Assembly (NCBI GenBank): GCA_914767885.1
Contig: CAJZBQ010000040.1
Location: forward strand, 434,001 to 498,000
Source of the DNA: Blepharisma stoltei
Taxonomy: Eukaryota > Ciliophora > Heterotrichea > Heterotrichida > Blepharismidae
Reading direction: 5' to 3'
DNA: 64,000 bases
The translations under genes were made by a program, and so were the position numbers. Positions within the stretch are counted from its first letter, which is position 1. Each line of letters starts with the position of its first letter. Below, piece by piece: positions 21,710-32,443 of the stretch. Under the pieces are notes generated by a model. It saw only the letters and a list, made by a program, of their open reading frames with translations, was not told the DNA's origin and made no database searches.

Positions 21710-22258
21710 TAAGTAATATATCCGATCATAGGTCATGTCTTATTAAAGACTCTTTTCAAATGATTAATAAAATTCAAATTTAATTACCTTTACTTGATTG
21801 AACCTAAATTCTATAGAAAACAGAAATAACATTTAATGTATCAGTTAAAGAGTATCATAAATTAAAATTAATATTATAATTAAGCTCCATTTCAAAATTG
21901 GCTTGTTTTCTTGTCAACCATTTTTAACTAGTGCTTTGCATCGGACTGATGATATTAATAAGGGATTGGGTAAATCGGTATAAATGATACTTGAGAGATT
22001 TAAGCAGACTTTTAAAACCAGAGAGTCTAAATATATGATATATTAGAAGATTTTTAGATGGCTATAAATACTTATTTCGAAGTGCTAGCAAAGACAAAAT
22101 GCAAACTTGAGATGATTTTTAATATTTTATTTTTATATTAACAAATATATTGCATTAAATCAATTTATTTAAATTAGCTAACCGTGAACTATTACGAAAA
22201 AGCGCTCACATAAACCCCTTAAGCAATAAATTAAATTCTTTAAATAAACCATCAAAAA

Positions 22259-23819
22259 ATGGTGAAGAAATTCTTGGTGATATTAATTGTCCTTTGCTCA
22301 GCTTACAGCTTAGATTGCCTTACTAGCTCAGGAAATATAGCCCCTTGGTGGACAATTATAAAACTCCCTAAGAGCACTGCAACTTCACCAATTCCAGGAA
22401 AATCTTATATGTACCTTGAAGACAAAGTGCCAACCTGCCCCTTAGCGCAAAAGTCCAGATCTTATGGCTACGTCTAACTGGGACGGACTCCGAGTCAAGA
22501 ATCAAGTGCAGGCTCAAAAGATGTGTATACAGGTAGGTTTTGGCTGCTTTCCTGTGGTTGGAAATGGAGGTGCCAAGCAGTATCACTTGAATCCGAGGAC
22601 CCATGGGCATTTCTCGACCGGGAAAATGGAGGCTTCTGCCCAAACCACAGGGAAATAGTCTTTTTCCTATAGCTGACAAATGAAGGCACTTCGGCGCCCG
22701 ATAGATCCAAGGAGTTGGTCCTTAGAGCAAAGCTACTCCAACCGCCTGTAGCTGAGCTGCAGAAATCCTTAGTCCGCAAGGCAAGAAGGAGACAGAAGGT
22801 ACTGGAAGGGCTCTCGTAAGAGGGATAGACCCTCTGGGCTGGAGTCGAAAAGCGGTAGAACCTTCCATATGGGAGGTTTTAGGTGACTGTGTCACCAATA
22901 TGACTAACGCCTAACTTTAATAACCTAACCTAACCTTGACGATAAAGTCACAACACCAACAGTTGGCGCTCTTCCTATTAACGATACCAGTGCTTTATTT
23001 ACGACTTTAAAGCAATTGAACGCTGATACCTCAATCTCTTATTTGCTTTATAAGTAAGCATTATTTAGCGATGAACCTCCAACTGTCGCTCAGCTCCGTG
23101 GAAGTACATATGCTCATGCAAAAGGTGTTTTGGCTTATAAAGGATCAGAAGGAATCTACATTATTCATTCCACTCCAAAGTTTCCTGTTTTGGATTCTTC
23201 AAATAACATAATTCTGGATATTGCTGATACCCAGATTATTTATGGGCAAAATTTCATGTGTGTCAAGTTGACTTCAAGCCAAGTATTTGAAATCGCTGGA
23301 CTGATGACACTTAATCGTCCTCAAGTTTACTATTCAAGAATAGTCACTTCTAATGCAAACATAACGGCTCTTGCCTCGAATAAAGCATCATCTCTTACAA
23401 TTAGCAAAGGATCGATGAAGTTTAAGTAATTTTTATTTAGCAGCGGAAGCTTCCAGTTTACTTACTTCGCAAAAACAGCTGCCAGCGGACTAGATCTATG
23501 GGAAAATGTGCTTTCACCCTACTTTGCGAGTGGATTTAGAGCAGAAACCTGGGGGAGGCCATATCAGCCTTCTTATTGTACTCCATCATATGAATATGAT
23601 GAATTAAATATTTTGACAATTGCAATTGGCAAATATAGTTGGAAAAATACCAATGATCACTCAAAGTGGGGTATCTCACTTGTTGGAACTCAAGTTTGCT
23701 ATGCAGATATTAACAGAATGGATAGTCAGAAATCAAGAGGAGGCGGTGCAATTTGTATTGATTATTATCCTCTTTTTAGCGCGCACTTGAGTATAATCGC
23801 TACTCAAGATAAATGCTAA
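22259..23819 (+). CDS. DNase II-family acid endonuclease (one IES, two introns)
   Basis: ATG 22259, TAA 23817-23819. Removing the IES 22423-22942 (520 nt) and 15-nt introns 23054-23068 and 23426-23440 gives 1011 nt, 336 aa. It has a signal peptide (F-L-V-I-L-I-V-L-C-S-A), W-W-T-I-I-K-L-P near the N-terminus, Y-M-Y-L-E-D at the IES joint, L-L-Y-N-D-E-P-P across intron 1, then H-S-T-P-K-F-P and the catalytic D-H-S-K-W. These are hallmarks of lysosomal DNase II, which cuts DNA in acid compartments; in a bacteria-eating ciliate a food-vacuole role is likely. The splice joint reproduces the family N-D-x-P-P motif, which fixes the intron. Confidence 0.9.
22423..22942. mobile_element. IES in DNase II gene, SINE-like (family S1)
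   Basis: The element 22430-22932 is flanked by imperfect 17-mers: ACCTTGAAGACAAAGTG (22413-22429) and ACCTTGACGATAAAGTC (22933-22949). Only joining at the shared CA/TA position (22423 and 22943) keeps Y-L-E-D-K-V in frame; ordinary TA pairs do not. Its sequence is clearly related to the reverse complement of 36458-36978 (shared CTTTCCTGTGGTTGGAAATG and CAATATGxCTAA). The 3' tail is a run of TAACC-like repeats. Confidence 0.8.
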
Positions 23820-23986
23820 ATCTTGATTTAATTATCTTCTCTATCATTTCTCATTATTTTATTATAAAATTATTTATAGCTAACCTTAGTTATGATCTTT
23901 TAATCATCTGCCAATACTGTTTTTAATTTAATTTATTTAAAATACAATATTTGTGTAACAACTAGAAATTAAAAATTTTTAATCTT

Positions 23987-24510
23987 TAATTCCCCCCCTT
24001 TAAATTAGAGCAAAAAATCTCTTCCATTTAAAGGAGGACATTTTTTATATTTAAAAATGATTATATTTAAATATTTCTCTATAAAAATATTTAAAATCTT
24101 AAAAAATATAATTAATCACAGTCCTTTGAATTTTAATTTATTTTTTATGAAGAAATAATTAAAAAAATAACCGATTTAATGTGAAAACTGTTTAATTGCA
24201 CTTGACCATTAAATTAGGTCAAAAATACTTTTATACAAACTAGTTTTTTTTTCTTTTTTTTTAGTTTTTAAAATAAATATAATTTTAATTCTTTTTATAA
24301 AAAATAATCAATTTAGTGTGAAACTATTTAAATAAAATTCTACTTGCATTTGGATTATTAAATTAGGTTAAAACTAATTTTATGAAAATTAATATTTTAA
24401 TCTCTAAAATTTTCCTATTGAAAAACAAATTTTGTTCCAATTTAAAAGGGGTTAAAGTGCCAAATAAATGTTAATTTACCGATGCTTTGCTCCAATTTAA
24501 AAGGGGGAAG
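23987..24510. mobile_element. Family B MITE, probably two copies fused, intergenic
   Basis: TA at 23987-23988 and 24511-24512. The outer ends are CCCCTTTAAATTAGAGCAAAA and CTCCAATTTAAAAGGGGGAAG (split here into motif pieces). Inside, the TTAAATTAGGTxAAAA core occurs twice (24218 and 24358), suggesting one copy inserted in or beside another. Confidence 0.65.
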
Positions 24511-24923
24511 TAAGTATTATGAGGCAACATACTTAAAAAATTGAGCTTTTTCTTTGAGATCTTTAAACCAATAAAGAATTCTGATTCAGCTCAGCTTAAT
24601 AAATAATGCAAGCGAGATTGATTAATTGATTAACGTTAACTTATGATTACAAAAAATAAGGAAAGCAACTATAGAAAACATACTTATTGTAAAATTATGA
24701 AATCCCTCGAATCTTAAAATCAGTTTAGTTTTTTTCAAAGAATTATTAATTTATTATCATCTCAAACATTAAGAATGATAATATATAACTAGGTTTCGTA
24801 ATGGCTATCATTTTTAAAACTAACCAGCAAAACTCTCAATTGCTAATTTAATTATAAAATTTAAGGTTATTCTATGGAATTGATTTTCCATGTTTACAAT
24901 TAATAATATTTATTTTTAAAGTC
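24511..24923. other. Spacer and start of duplicated unit
   Basis: No gene. From about 24690 the sequence begins to match 26372 onward, the left edge of the tandem duplication. Confidence 0.5.
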
Positions 24924-25493
24924 ATGGATAGAGGAGAATAGTATGCTAAAATTAGTGACTTTTTATTAAAAATTGTACTGCTAGGATATAAAAGTTCTGG
25001 AAGATCTAATATTCTACGCAGATATACTGATGAAGCTTTTGAAGAAAAAGAGCAAAGATATAATTATGATTTTGTAAGTTTCATGAAGAAAATTGAAAGC
25101 AAAGTAATACAAGGAAAATTTTTGAGGCTTCAGATATGAGACACCAGCGGTACAGATAGATCCATACCGTTACATAGGGCTTATTTTAAATCAGCGAACG
25201 GTTTTGCAATTATAATAGATTTAACAAACCCTAACTCATTTGATAGTGCATTATATTGAAAAAGCGAAATTGATAATTATTTTTTAGGTAAAAGTCCAGA
25301 AATTATATTAATTGGAAATAAAGCAGATCTTGAAAATCAGAGATTTTTCACATTTGAAGAAGCCAAAAAGCTTGCAGATAGTTTAGAAATGTTTTATATT
25401 GAAGTATCAGCAAAGACGTACTGAAATATTGAAAATTCATTTGAAATTTTGCTTAGAAAAATCATACACAGATACTCTAAGAAGGCAAATTAA
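24924..25493 (+). CDS. Divergent Rab/Ras-like GTPase, copy 1 (one intron)
   Basis: ATG 24924, TAA 25491-25493, 15-nt intron 24941-24955 that removes an in-frame TAG; 184 aa. Motifs: G-Y-K-S-S-G-R-S-N at the P-loop (Arg where the family has the catalytic Lys), W-D-T-S-G-T-D for switch II (Gln replaced), N-K-A-D and S-A-K. Several TGA codons are Trp (W-D-T, Y-W-K, Y-W-N). Loss of the P-loop Lys suggests weak or no GTP hydrolysis or binding. There is no C-terminal cysteine for prenylation, unlike Rab proteins. Likely a GTPase-derived regulator. Confidence 0.75.
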
Positions 25494-25946
25494 TCTTATT
25501 ATTAAATTATTTAGTAGCATATAGATACGATACATCAAAATAACAACTTTTAGCCTTCGAGTAATAGAAATAATCTATATAGCTTAATAATTAAAATAAA
25601 ATAAAGAATATCATGTTAAGATTATAGACATGGAAGTTTGAAAGATTGATACAATGCTCAATATATTTTAAGCTTTTTTATATTAAAGAGTAATATTATT
25701 TATATTATAGTTTTAAAAAAGCTTAAAATTGAGGAATTTTATTGACTCTAAAAATTTACATGCTGTGCTTAATAAAATCATTTTCCAGCAATGCCATACC
25801 CTTAATCTTGCTTAGCGGAAATCATCTATTTTTTCTCATCAAGCTATAGAAAAATAGAGAAATCCTTGATAAAAAATTTCGCATAGTATAACTGTTGTAT
25901 GAAATCAATTAGTTTATTTTTATTGGGAATTTATCTAAACTTAACT
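25494..25946. other. Spacer between Rab-like copy 1 and pseudogene
   Basis: AT-rich, duplicated at 27175-27574 with small indels. No separate gene. Confidence 0.5.
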
Positions 25947-26367
25947 GAAAGCGTCACTAAATTTATTCTTTTTCAAGATTCTTTCGTTTTCCTTTTTGGT
26001 GTAATCAATGTGCTTCAACAAGTCATTCATATAGATTTTGGCTGAATTTATAGGAGACTAAATGCGAGTATTGAGGCTACCTTTTAATCCCATTTTATTC
26101 ACTGCCTCAAGAACGTCTCTTCCCATATACTTTGCTTAAGGAATCTCTGCGTGTAGAACACATTAGAGTCGTCTGGACTGGTATGAGTATTTCCTTGAAT
26201 AGTAACATTATAATCATTTTCTGGATATAGAGTTCTTGGGATGAATCTTGATCTTTTATAGTAAGGAATAGGCCATTGGTTGGCATAAATGACACGCAAT
26301 TGACTAGAGCGAGTATTGCTATACTAAGGATCACTTCCTCCAGTAAAAAATCTTCTGATGCATTCAA
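25947..26367 (-). pseudogene. Broken copy of the gene at 27575-28030
   Basis: Closely matches the intact copy but carries a TAG in place of a Glu codon (R-I-E-S-P becomes R-I-stop), a one-base deletion near 26123 that shifts the frame, and loss of the first 20 or so codons at the duplication junction. Clearly a degenerate partial copy created by the tandem duplication. Confidence 0.8.
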
Positions 26368-26604
26368 CTATTGTAAAATATGAAATCCCTCAAACTTCAA
26401 AATCAGTAATTTATTATTATTGTCATAACATTAAGAATGATAATAAATAACTAAGTTTCGTAATGATTGTCATTTTTAAAACTAAGAAGCAAAACTCTCA
26501 ATTACTAATTTAATAATAAAATTTAAGCTTAATCTATGGAATTGATCTTCCATGTTTAAGGATAATGAGAATTTCCACAATTAATAATATTTATTTGTTA
26601 AGTC

Positions 26605-27174
26605 ATGGATAGAGGAGAATAGTACGCTAAACTTAGTGACTTTTTATTAAAAATTATACTGCTAGGATATACAAGTTCTGGAAGATCTAATATTATACGC
26701 AGATATACAGATGAAGCTTTTGAAGAAAACGAACTAGGATATAATTATGATTTTGTAAGTTTCATGAAGAAAATTAAAAACAAAGTAATACAAGGAAAAT
26801 TTTTGAGGCTTCAGATATGAGACACCAGCGGTACAGATAGATTTATATCGTTACATAGGGCTTATTTTAAATCAGCGAACGGTTTTGCAATTATAATAGA
26901 TTTAACAAACCCTAACTCATTTGATAGTGCATTATATTGAAAAAGCGAAATTGATAATTATTTTTTAGGTAAAAGTCCAGAAATTATATTAATTGGAAAT
27001 AAAGCAGATCTTGAAAATCAGAGATTTTTCACATTTGAAGAAGCCAAAAAGCTTGCAGATAGTTTAGAAATGTTTTATATTGAAGTATCAGCAAAGACGT
27101 ACTGAAATATTGAAAAATCTTTTGAAATTTTGCTTAGAAAAATTATACACAGATACTGTAAGAAGGCAAATTAA
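26605..27174 (+). CDS. Divergent Rab/Ras-like GTPase, copy 2 (one intron)
   Basis: ATG 26605, TAA 27172-27174, 15-nt intron 26622-26636; 184 aa. It is nearly identical to copy 1, with most changes in the first 80 residues ([10 protein letters not shown]-loop, again Arg for Lys). The intron differs at two positions but keeps length and ends, so splicing is conserved. Both copies are open, so both may be expressed. Confidence 0.75.
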
Positions 27175-27574
27175 TCTTATTATTAAATTATTTAGTAGCA
27201 TATAAATACGATGCATCAAAATAATAATTTTTAACCTTTTAGTAATAGCTTAATAATTAAAATAATAGATATGGAAGTTTGAAAAATTGATACAGTGCTC
27301 AATTATTTTAAGTTTTTTATATTAAAGAGTAATATTATTTATATTATAGTTCAATAAAACTTAAAGTTGAGGAATTTTATTGACTCTAAAAATTTACATG
27401 TTGGGCTTAATAAAATCATTTTCCAGCAATGCCATACCCTTAATCTTAGCGGAAATCATCTATTTTTTCTCATCAAGCTATAGAAAAATAGAGAAATCCT
27501 TGATAAAAAATTTCGCATAGTATAGCTGTTGTATGAAATCAATTAGTTTATTTTTATTGGGAATTTATCTAAAC

Positions 27575-28030
27575 TTAACTGAAAGCGTCACTAAATTTAT
27601 TCTTCTTCAAGATTCTTTCGTTTTCCTTTTTGGTGTAATCAATGTGCTTCAACAAGTCATTCATATAGATTTTGGCTGAATTTATAGGAGACTCAATGCG
27701 AGTATTGAGACTACCTTTTAATCCCATTTTATTCACTGCTTCAAGAACTTCTCTTCCCCACATACTTTGCTTAAGGAATCTCTGTGTGTAGAACACATTA
27801 GAGTCGTCTGGACTGGTATGAGTATTTCCTTGAATAGTAACATTATAATCATTTTCTGGATATAGAGTTCTTGGGACGACTCCTGATCTTTTATAGTAAG
27901 GAATAGGCCATTGGTTGGTATGCATGACACGCAACTGACTAGAGTGAGTATTGTTATACCAAGGATCACTTCCCCCAGTAAAAAATCTTCTAAGTGGAAG
28001 TCTTAGAGATTTAAGATCCGCAGTCAACAT
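27575..28030 (-). CDS. Small basic protein, intact copy of duplicated gene
   Basis: 151 aa, ATG 28030, TAA 27575-27577. The N-terminus (S-L-R-L-P-L-R-R-F-F-T-G-G) is Arg-rich without acids and could be a mitochondrial presequence. The middle has P-I-P-Y-Y-K-R-S-G and the C-terminus is Lys-rich. I do not recognise the family. A truncated broken copy lies at 25947-26367. Confidence 0.65.
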   Translation of the reverse strand: MLTADLKSLRLPLRRFFTGGSDPWYNNTHSSQLRVMHTNQWPIPYYKRSGVVPRTLYPENDYNVTIQGNTHTSPDDSNVFYTQRFLKQSMWGREVLEAVNKMGLKGSLNTRIESPINSAKIYMNDLLKHIDYTKKENERILKKNKFSDAFS

Positions 28031-28106
28031 TTTAAAATATATTAAAACTCAAATTATTATTTAAAGCAATAATTTTCTAAATTATTATTAGATATCATCT
28101 TCAGAT

Positions 28107-31100
28107 CTAGAACGTGAAATGCTTCTTGAAAAGTGCAATATCTTCAGCCAACAGATGCTTCATGCATGCTAATAGATATTCTTTATCATTCGTAATCAAA
28201 TTGTTGAAGAAATCTAGCAAAAAGGTTTGCAAGGTAATTCCTCCATACCAATCTCCAAGCGAATACATGTCGTCTTCATTAATATCGTCATTGATGTCAT
28301 CGTTATCTTCATAATCAAAATCAAGCATATCAGACATCAAACATTCAGAGCCTGTTTCATAATCTCCCAATCCTTTATCCTTACTTACTGGGATTTGGAA
28401 ATCCCTTACATCATAATCTTCTTTTATTTCTTTTAGCAAGTCATTTTTCAATGATTCCATAGGATCTTCTCGCTCTCCACGGTCTTCTTGAACACTGTCT
28501 TTATCATCTTCAATTGTATCCATCCTTTCTCCAGGCTCTTCATAATCACCTATAAATCCAAGCCCAGAGCCTTCCACTACTGTTTGAAACTCTTCATTTA
28601 GCCCGATTTCTTCTTGCTGTTTTCTTTTAGGCATAAATGCTTCATTGTCTAGGCATCGTATCAATGTGGATAAAATTTTGAACGGCGCTAATACTTCTGA
28701 ACCTACATTGGAATGAGATGGGTTGTAACCAACAACAAGCAAACTTTCTACTGCTTGATCTTTTAATGTATAAATTCTTGCTAAAGCTGCAATTGTGGCA
28801 TTTTTCGTATAACGGCCTCGGATTAATGGCTGGTGAATCAGCCATTTGTCAAGTAATACTTTTAATCCTACTCGCCTTTCAACTGTAAGGCTGGAGAGAA
28901 AGCCGAGGATTTCAGCACTATGGGAATGAATTAACCGAGCAAAAACCAGCACAAGTCCTTGTACAATTGATGGCATTTTGCAACGATGAAGCTTGTTCAG
29001 ACAGCCAATTAATAAATCTTCATCAATTTTGGGTGAGATTTTGCTGAATACCTGGATAACTAAATATCCCAGTCCCAATGCCCCAGCTTCATTTTTAAGA
29101 GGATTGAGCAAGCTTGCTACTGTTTCTATAATTTTTTCATCTAAACCTCTTTTTAATACTTCTTCAGCAGAAAACCCACAAAATGCCCTTAGACAATTAG
29201 TTCCTTGTAAAAGTATTGAAATGTCCTCTGTCCTGCCTAATAAGTCTAGTAAAGGTTCAATAATATCCATAATTTTCCTTCTTTCGCTGCTTTCTGCATT
29301 TGATTTCTTCAAAAACAAAGTCATTAGCTCTAGAGAGCTAGGAAGAATAAGCAGTGATTCAACTTGAGAGCCCATCGTGCTGTTTGAGCTCATTGAGCCT
29401 GGCTTTTCTTTACTTGTAGCTGGATATAAAGTAAATAAGCTCATAACGAACGGTAAAAATACATCTAATAAAGATCCCATGCACTTGCCTAAATCACACC
29501 AGTATCTTATTATAGCAAATATTTTTGATATTAAGCTGCTTTCTCCATAGTGCTTAGAAAACAATTTCAAGAAAATCCCAGATGCATATTGGGGAACTGT
29601 GCTGCTTATATCTGAATTTAAAGGCAGAACTTCTTGGAAAGTGTCTAAAACTAAGTGTAGAATATCAGGAGAGCATCTTTGGATAAGAGCAACTAAATTT
29701 ACTAACAAGTTTGGCAAAATTTCATTGATTTCTGATATGCTTGATGCTGATTTTCGTGACAGTTTAAGTATTGCATAGCAGGCAGACAATCTCACAGCGA
29801 TAGGCTCTTTTGCATTTAATGCATTGCAGTAAGGCTAAGTTAAGCTAACTTTTTGAGAGGCCCCCGCATAACCACGCGAGCAACTAGTTCTTCTACTTTT
29901 TTGGTGCTCAGCCATCTTCTCGACCTCGATCCGGAGGGTGTAAACCAAATCTGATGGGCAACCCAAAAATCAGTTATCGGGCTCCTCTGAGCCAAGATTG
30001 ATCGTTCACCAAGAGTGCATTGACTGAATCGCTGTACCGCGCGCTTCAATGGAGTTGCTCTTCGAGAAAATTGAAAAATCAAACTTTTGATCAGGTTGCC
30101 AACCGAAATGGAATTTTGTAACCTATTGCAACGCTGATATTGAGCTAGAAAGTGGTCCGATTAAGCAAAAACGCTGATAGGCTCTTCTTTTCAATTCTGA
30201 AGGACCAATTTCCCATGAGGTAAAACCCTGCTCTGGATGCAGGCATGCAGTCGGCTGAATTCTACATTTCATTTCACCAGATCAGGTAAAACATGGCCGA
30301 TTCATATTTTGAACGCTCTGCTTCTAAAGGTCTCTGGATAGCTCCAGCACAGGTGTTAGAAGGGCAGTCTGGATCGCTATGTCATTTTAATGTATCAATT
30401 CATTGCAGCAAATCCTGAAAATGTTAACACAGTCTGGATGATTCGCATCCATAATGTCAGAAAGTTTGGCAGCACACCAAAGCGCTCTTCCTTTCAAAAA
30501 GGGATTTTTACTCTCATTCCCAGCAAGATCAGACAAAATCACTGATCCAAAAAAATTTGCAACTTCCAGAGGCTGCTTTCCTGCTTTTCTAGCTCTAGAA
30601 TTATAACCGATGATATCTGTACTTATGCTTCCTAATAACAAAACTGCAGCTTCTTTAGCTTTCCATATGTGCTGACTTGAAAATTTTTTTACTATTTCTT
30701 GCAAATGTTGATTAATCCCGTTACTAATATTTTGTATATCTTCATTGGAGGAGTATAATAAAGGAGCAGAGGATTCTTGTGAAATGCTACGGAGTATCGA
30801 TTCCACAGCACTTACAATGCACTCAATAGAAGCATCCCCAAACAAATCAACTAAAGCGGAAATCAGCTTTAAGCAGGAAGTTCTAGACGATTTCAAATAT
30901 TCTTCATTATCTTCTTCAGATATGAACTGATTCGGATCGTTGCTCCACAAATCTTCTTGCTCAGCCGTAAGAGGGAGATACCAAGCTAAAGTATTTACAA
31001 GTGCTTTAAGTTCTCCCACAACTTGAGGGCCGATTACTGGTCTTATGATAAGAGATGTGATCAGCTCTAAGAGTTGAATCGTGAGACCTTCAACTCCTTC

Positions 31101-32024
31101 AGTTTCATTCTCAAGCTCATCATTTATAAGAATTTCTTTAGAGTATACCACATTTGCTTGGTATAAGGGAACAAGTTGGTGTAATATTGTCCATGTTGGC
31201 TGAATTACTAGATAATACCAACTGAAAGAATAAGTAGTGAAATCTCTAAAAAAGGTAGTTAGCATTTTAAGGCTTAATCTTTTCATTTCAATTGTTGAGT
31301 CCTCAGATCCGAGGATTTCAAGTAAGAGATAAAATCAATTAGACCAGGATGAGTCCAATGAAGACGAAATAAGTTCTTGATCAACGCCATCAGCCCAGGA
31401 TAAGCTTTCTAAACACTTGGAAGCTACACTTAAGCATTTTTCTTTTGTTTGAGCGCTGTTATGTGCTACTGCCTGATTAAAAAATTTGTAAAGAGCCGGG
31501 AATATCAGATGTGTGGCTCGAGATAATCTATCATCACACTCATCAAAAATAATGCCTAAAGCGGGTAAAATTGAATTAATTGTTACAAGATCATTACCTT
31601 CTGCAAGCTGTAATAAATTGTCAAAACATAGTGGCCATTGATCTGGGAAGTCTCTTAGAACAATTCCAGAGAGTGCCAAAACCTATTTATTGTTTACTGC
31701 TAAATTTTTCAATTTAGGATCATCAATTTTGATACATTGCATTAAAACTTGTCTCGTTTCTCTCATATCTTGTGGCGATATGTGGGAAGATTCGCTCCAA
31801 TAATCAGATATGAAATTTTTCAAAAGAATGCCTGAAAATTGTCTAATAAAAAATTTCATTGATTCCGGGATTTGAGGTGGGAGTTGTATCGAGCCATGCA
31901 AAATTTTTGAAAGTGTTGCAGAATATCCAGCCTGAACTTCTCATTCTTTTAAAACAGAAGAACCTTGAGATAAACATTGAGGATTTATAATGCAGCTGTA
32001 TAAGACTTCAATGAGCTTATCCAT
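28107..32024 (-). CDS. Importin-9-like nuclear transport receptor (one IES, one intron)
   Basis: ATG 32024, TAG 28107-28109. Minus the 15-nt intron 31683-31697 and the 576-nt IES 29817-30392 it is 3327 nt, 1108 aa. The N-terminus has the importin-beta pattern (L-K-E-W-E-V-Q-A-G-Y-S), then R-D-F-P-D-Q-W-P across the intron, HEAT-like helices, a D-P-N-Q-F-I-S-E-E-D motif typical of importin 9/Kap114, and a long acidic loop near the C-terminus (D-F-D-Y-E-D-N-D-D-I). It carries cargo such as histones through nuclear pores in that family. TGA is Trp at several points. The IES joint can be read as C-C-N-E-L-I-N-A-K-E-P-I (TA/TA) or without the Ile (aligned TSD); both are in frame. Confidence 0.85.
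29817..30392. mobile_element. IES in importin-9-like gene, SINE-like
   Basis: About 576 nt between TA 29817-29818 and TA 30393-30394. Flanks are an imperfect duplication around CATTGCAG[T/C]AA (left copy 29812-29832, right copy 30391-30410). GC-rich and noncoding. If aligned strictly by the duplication, the right partner of the left TA is CA; the nearest TA is 3 nt away, so either join preserves the frame. Confidence 0.75.
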
Positions 32025-32443
32025 AATGAAAATTTATATAGTTAAATGAGAGGAAACATTTTTGGCAGTTATATATTCTCACAAGGATGCAGAAGAGTTT
32101 AATAAAGAAAGTGATTTAAACATGCTTTAGCTAAACATTTCATTCGATGAATCTTATTTATATTGATAAATCTTGGCAATCTGACAGTTAGAAATTTTAT
32201 AGTCAGTTTTAGCAATTATTCAGTCTCTATAAAATTTTAATGACCTTTAGCAATTGCTCTAGATATTTAAGGAAATTCATCAGCTATAGCGATATATCAT
32301 TATTTTTCTTGAAAAATAGTCTTTTTTGATAAGTACATAAAATAACAAAAATCCCAAATAAATTCTTCATGACACACTTCTAGACTAAACTTATCTTCAA
32401 TAAGTTCATATAAAATAAAGATTTAAATTAGTGTAATTTGAAT
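32025..32443. other. Divergent promoter spacer
   Basis: AT-rich spacer between the importin-9-like gene (minus) and the TPR gene (plus); no other feature seen. Confidence 0.4.

Larger units (their letters stand above)
20123..22258. other. Repeat-rich intergenic region
   Basis: No gene is supported in about 2.1 kb. It contains a tandem repeat at 20744-20990 (unit about 162 nt, TTCATATTTTAAGTAATAAT in both copies), a worn family A MITE at about 20995-21290, and a complete family A MITE at 21337-21709. The rest is plain AT-rich DNA. Confidence 0.5.
24690..28030. repeat. Tandem duplication, two units of about 1.7 kb
   Basis: Unit 1 runs about 24690-26368 and unit 2 about 26369-28030. Each holds a plus-strand Rab-like gene and a minus-strand small gene. 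The units are highly similar over the Rab genes and diverge in flanks. Unit 1's minus-strand copy is truncated at the junction near 26366. Confidence 0.8.

Noticed and set aside
22464-22779. Open frames in the DNase II insert
   Set aside because: They are not preserved in the homologous WD40 insert.
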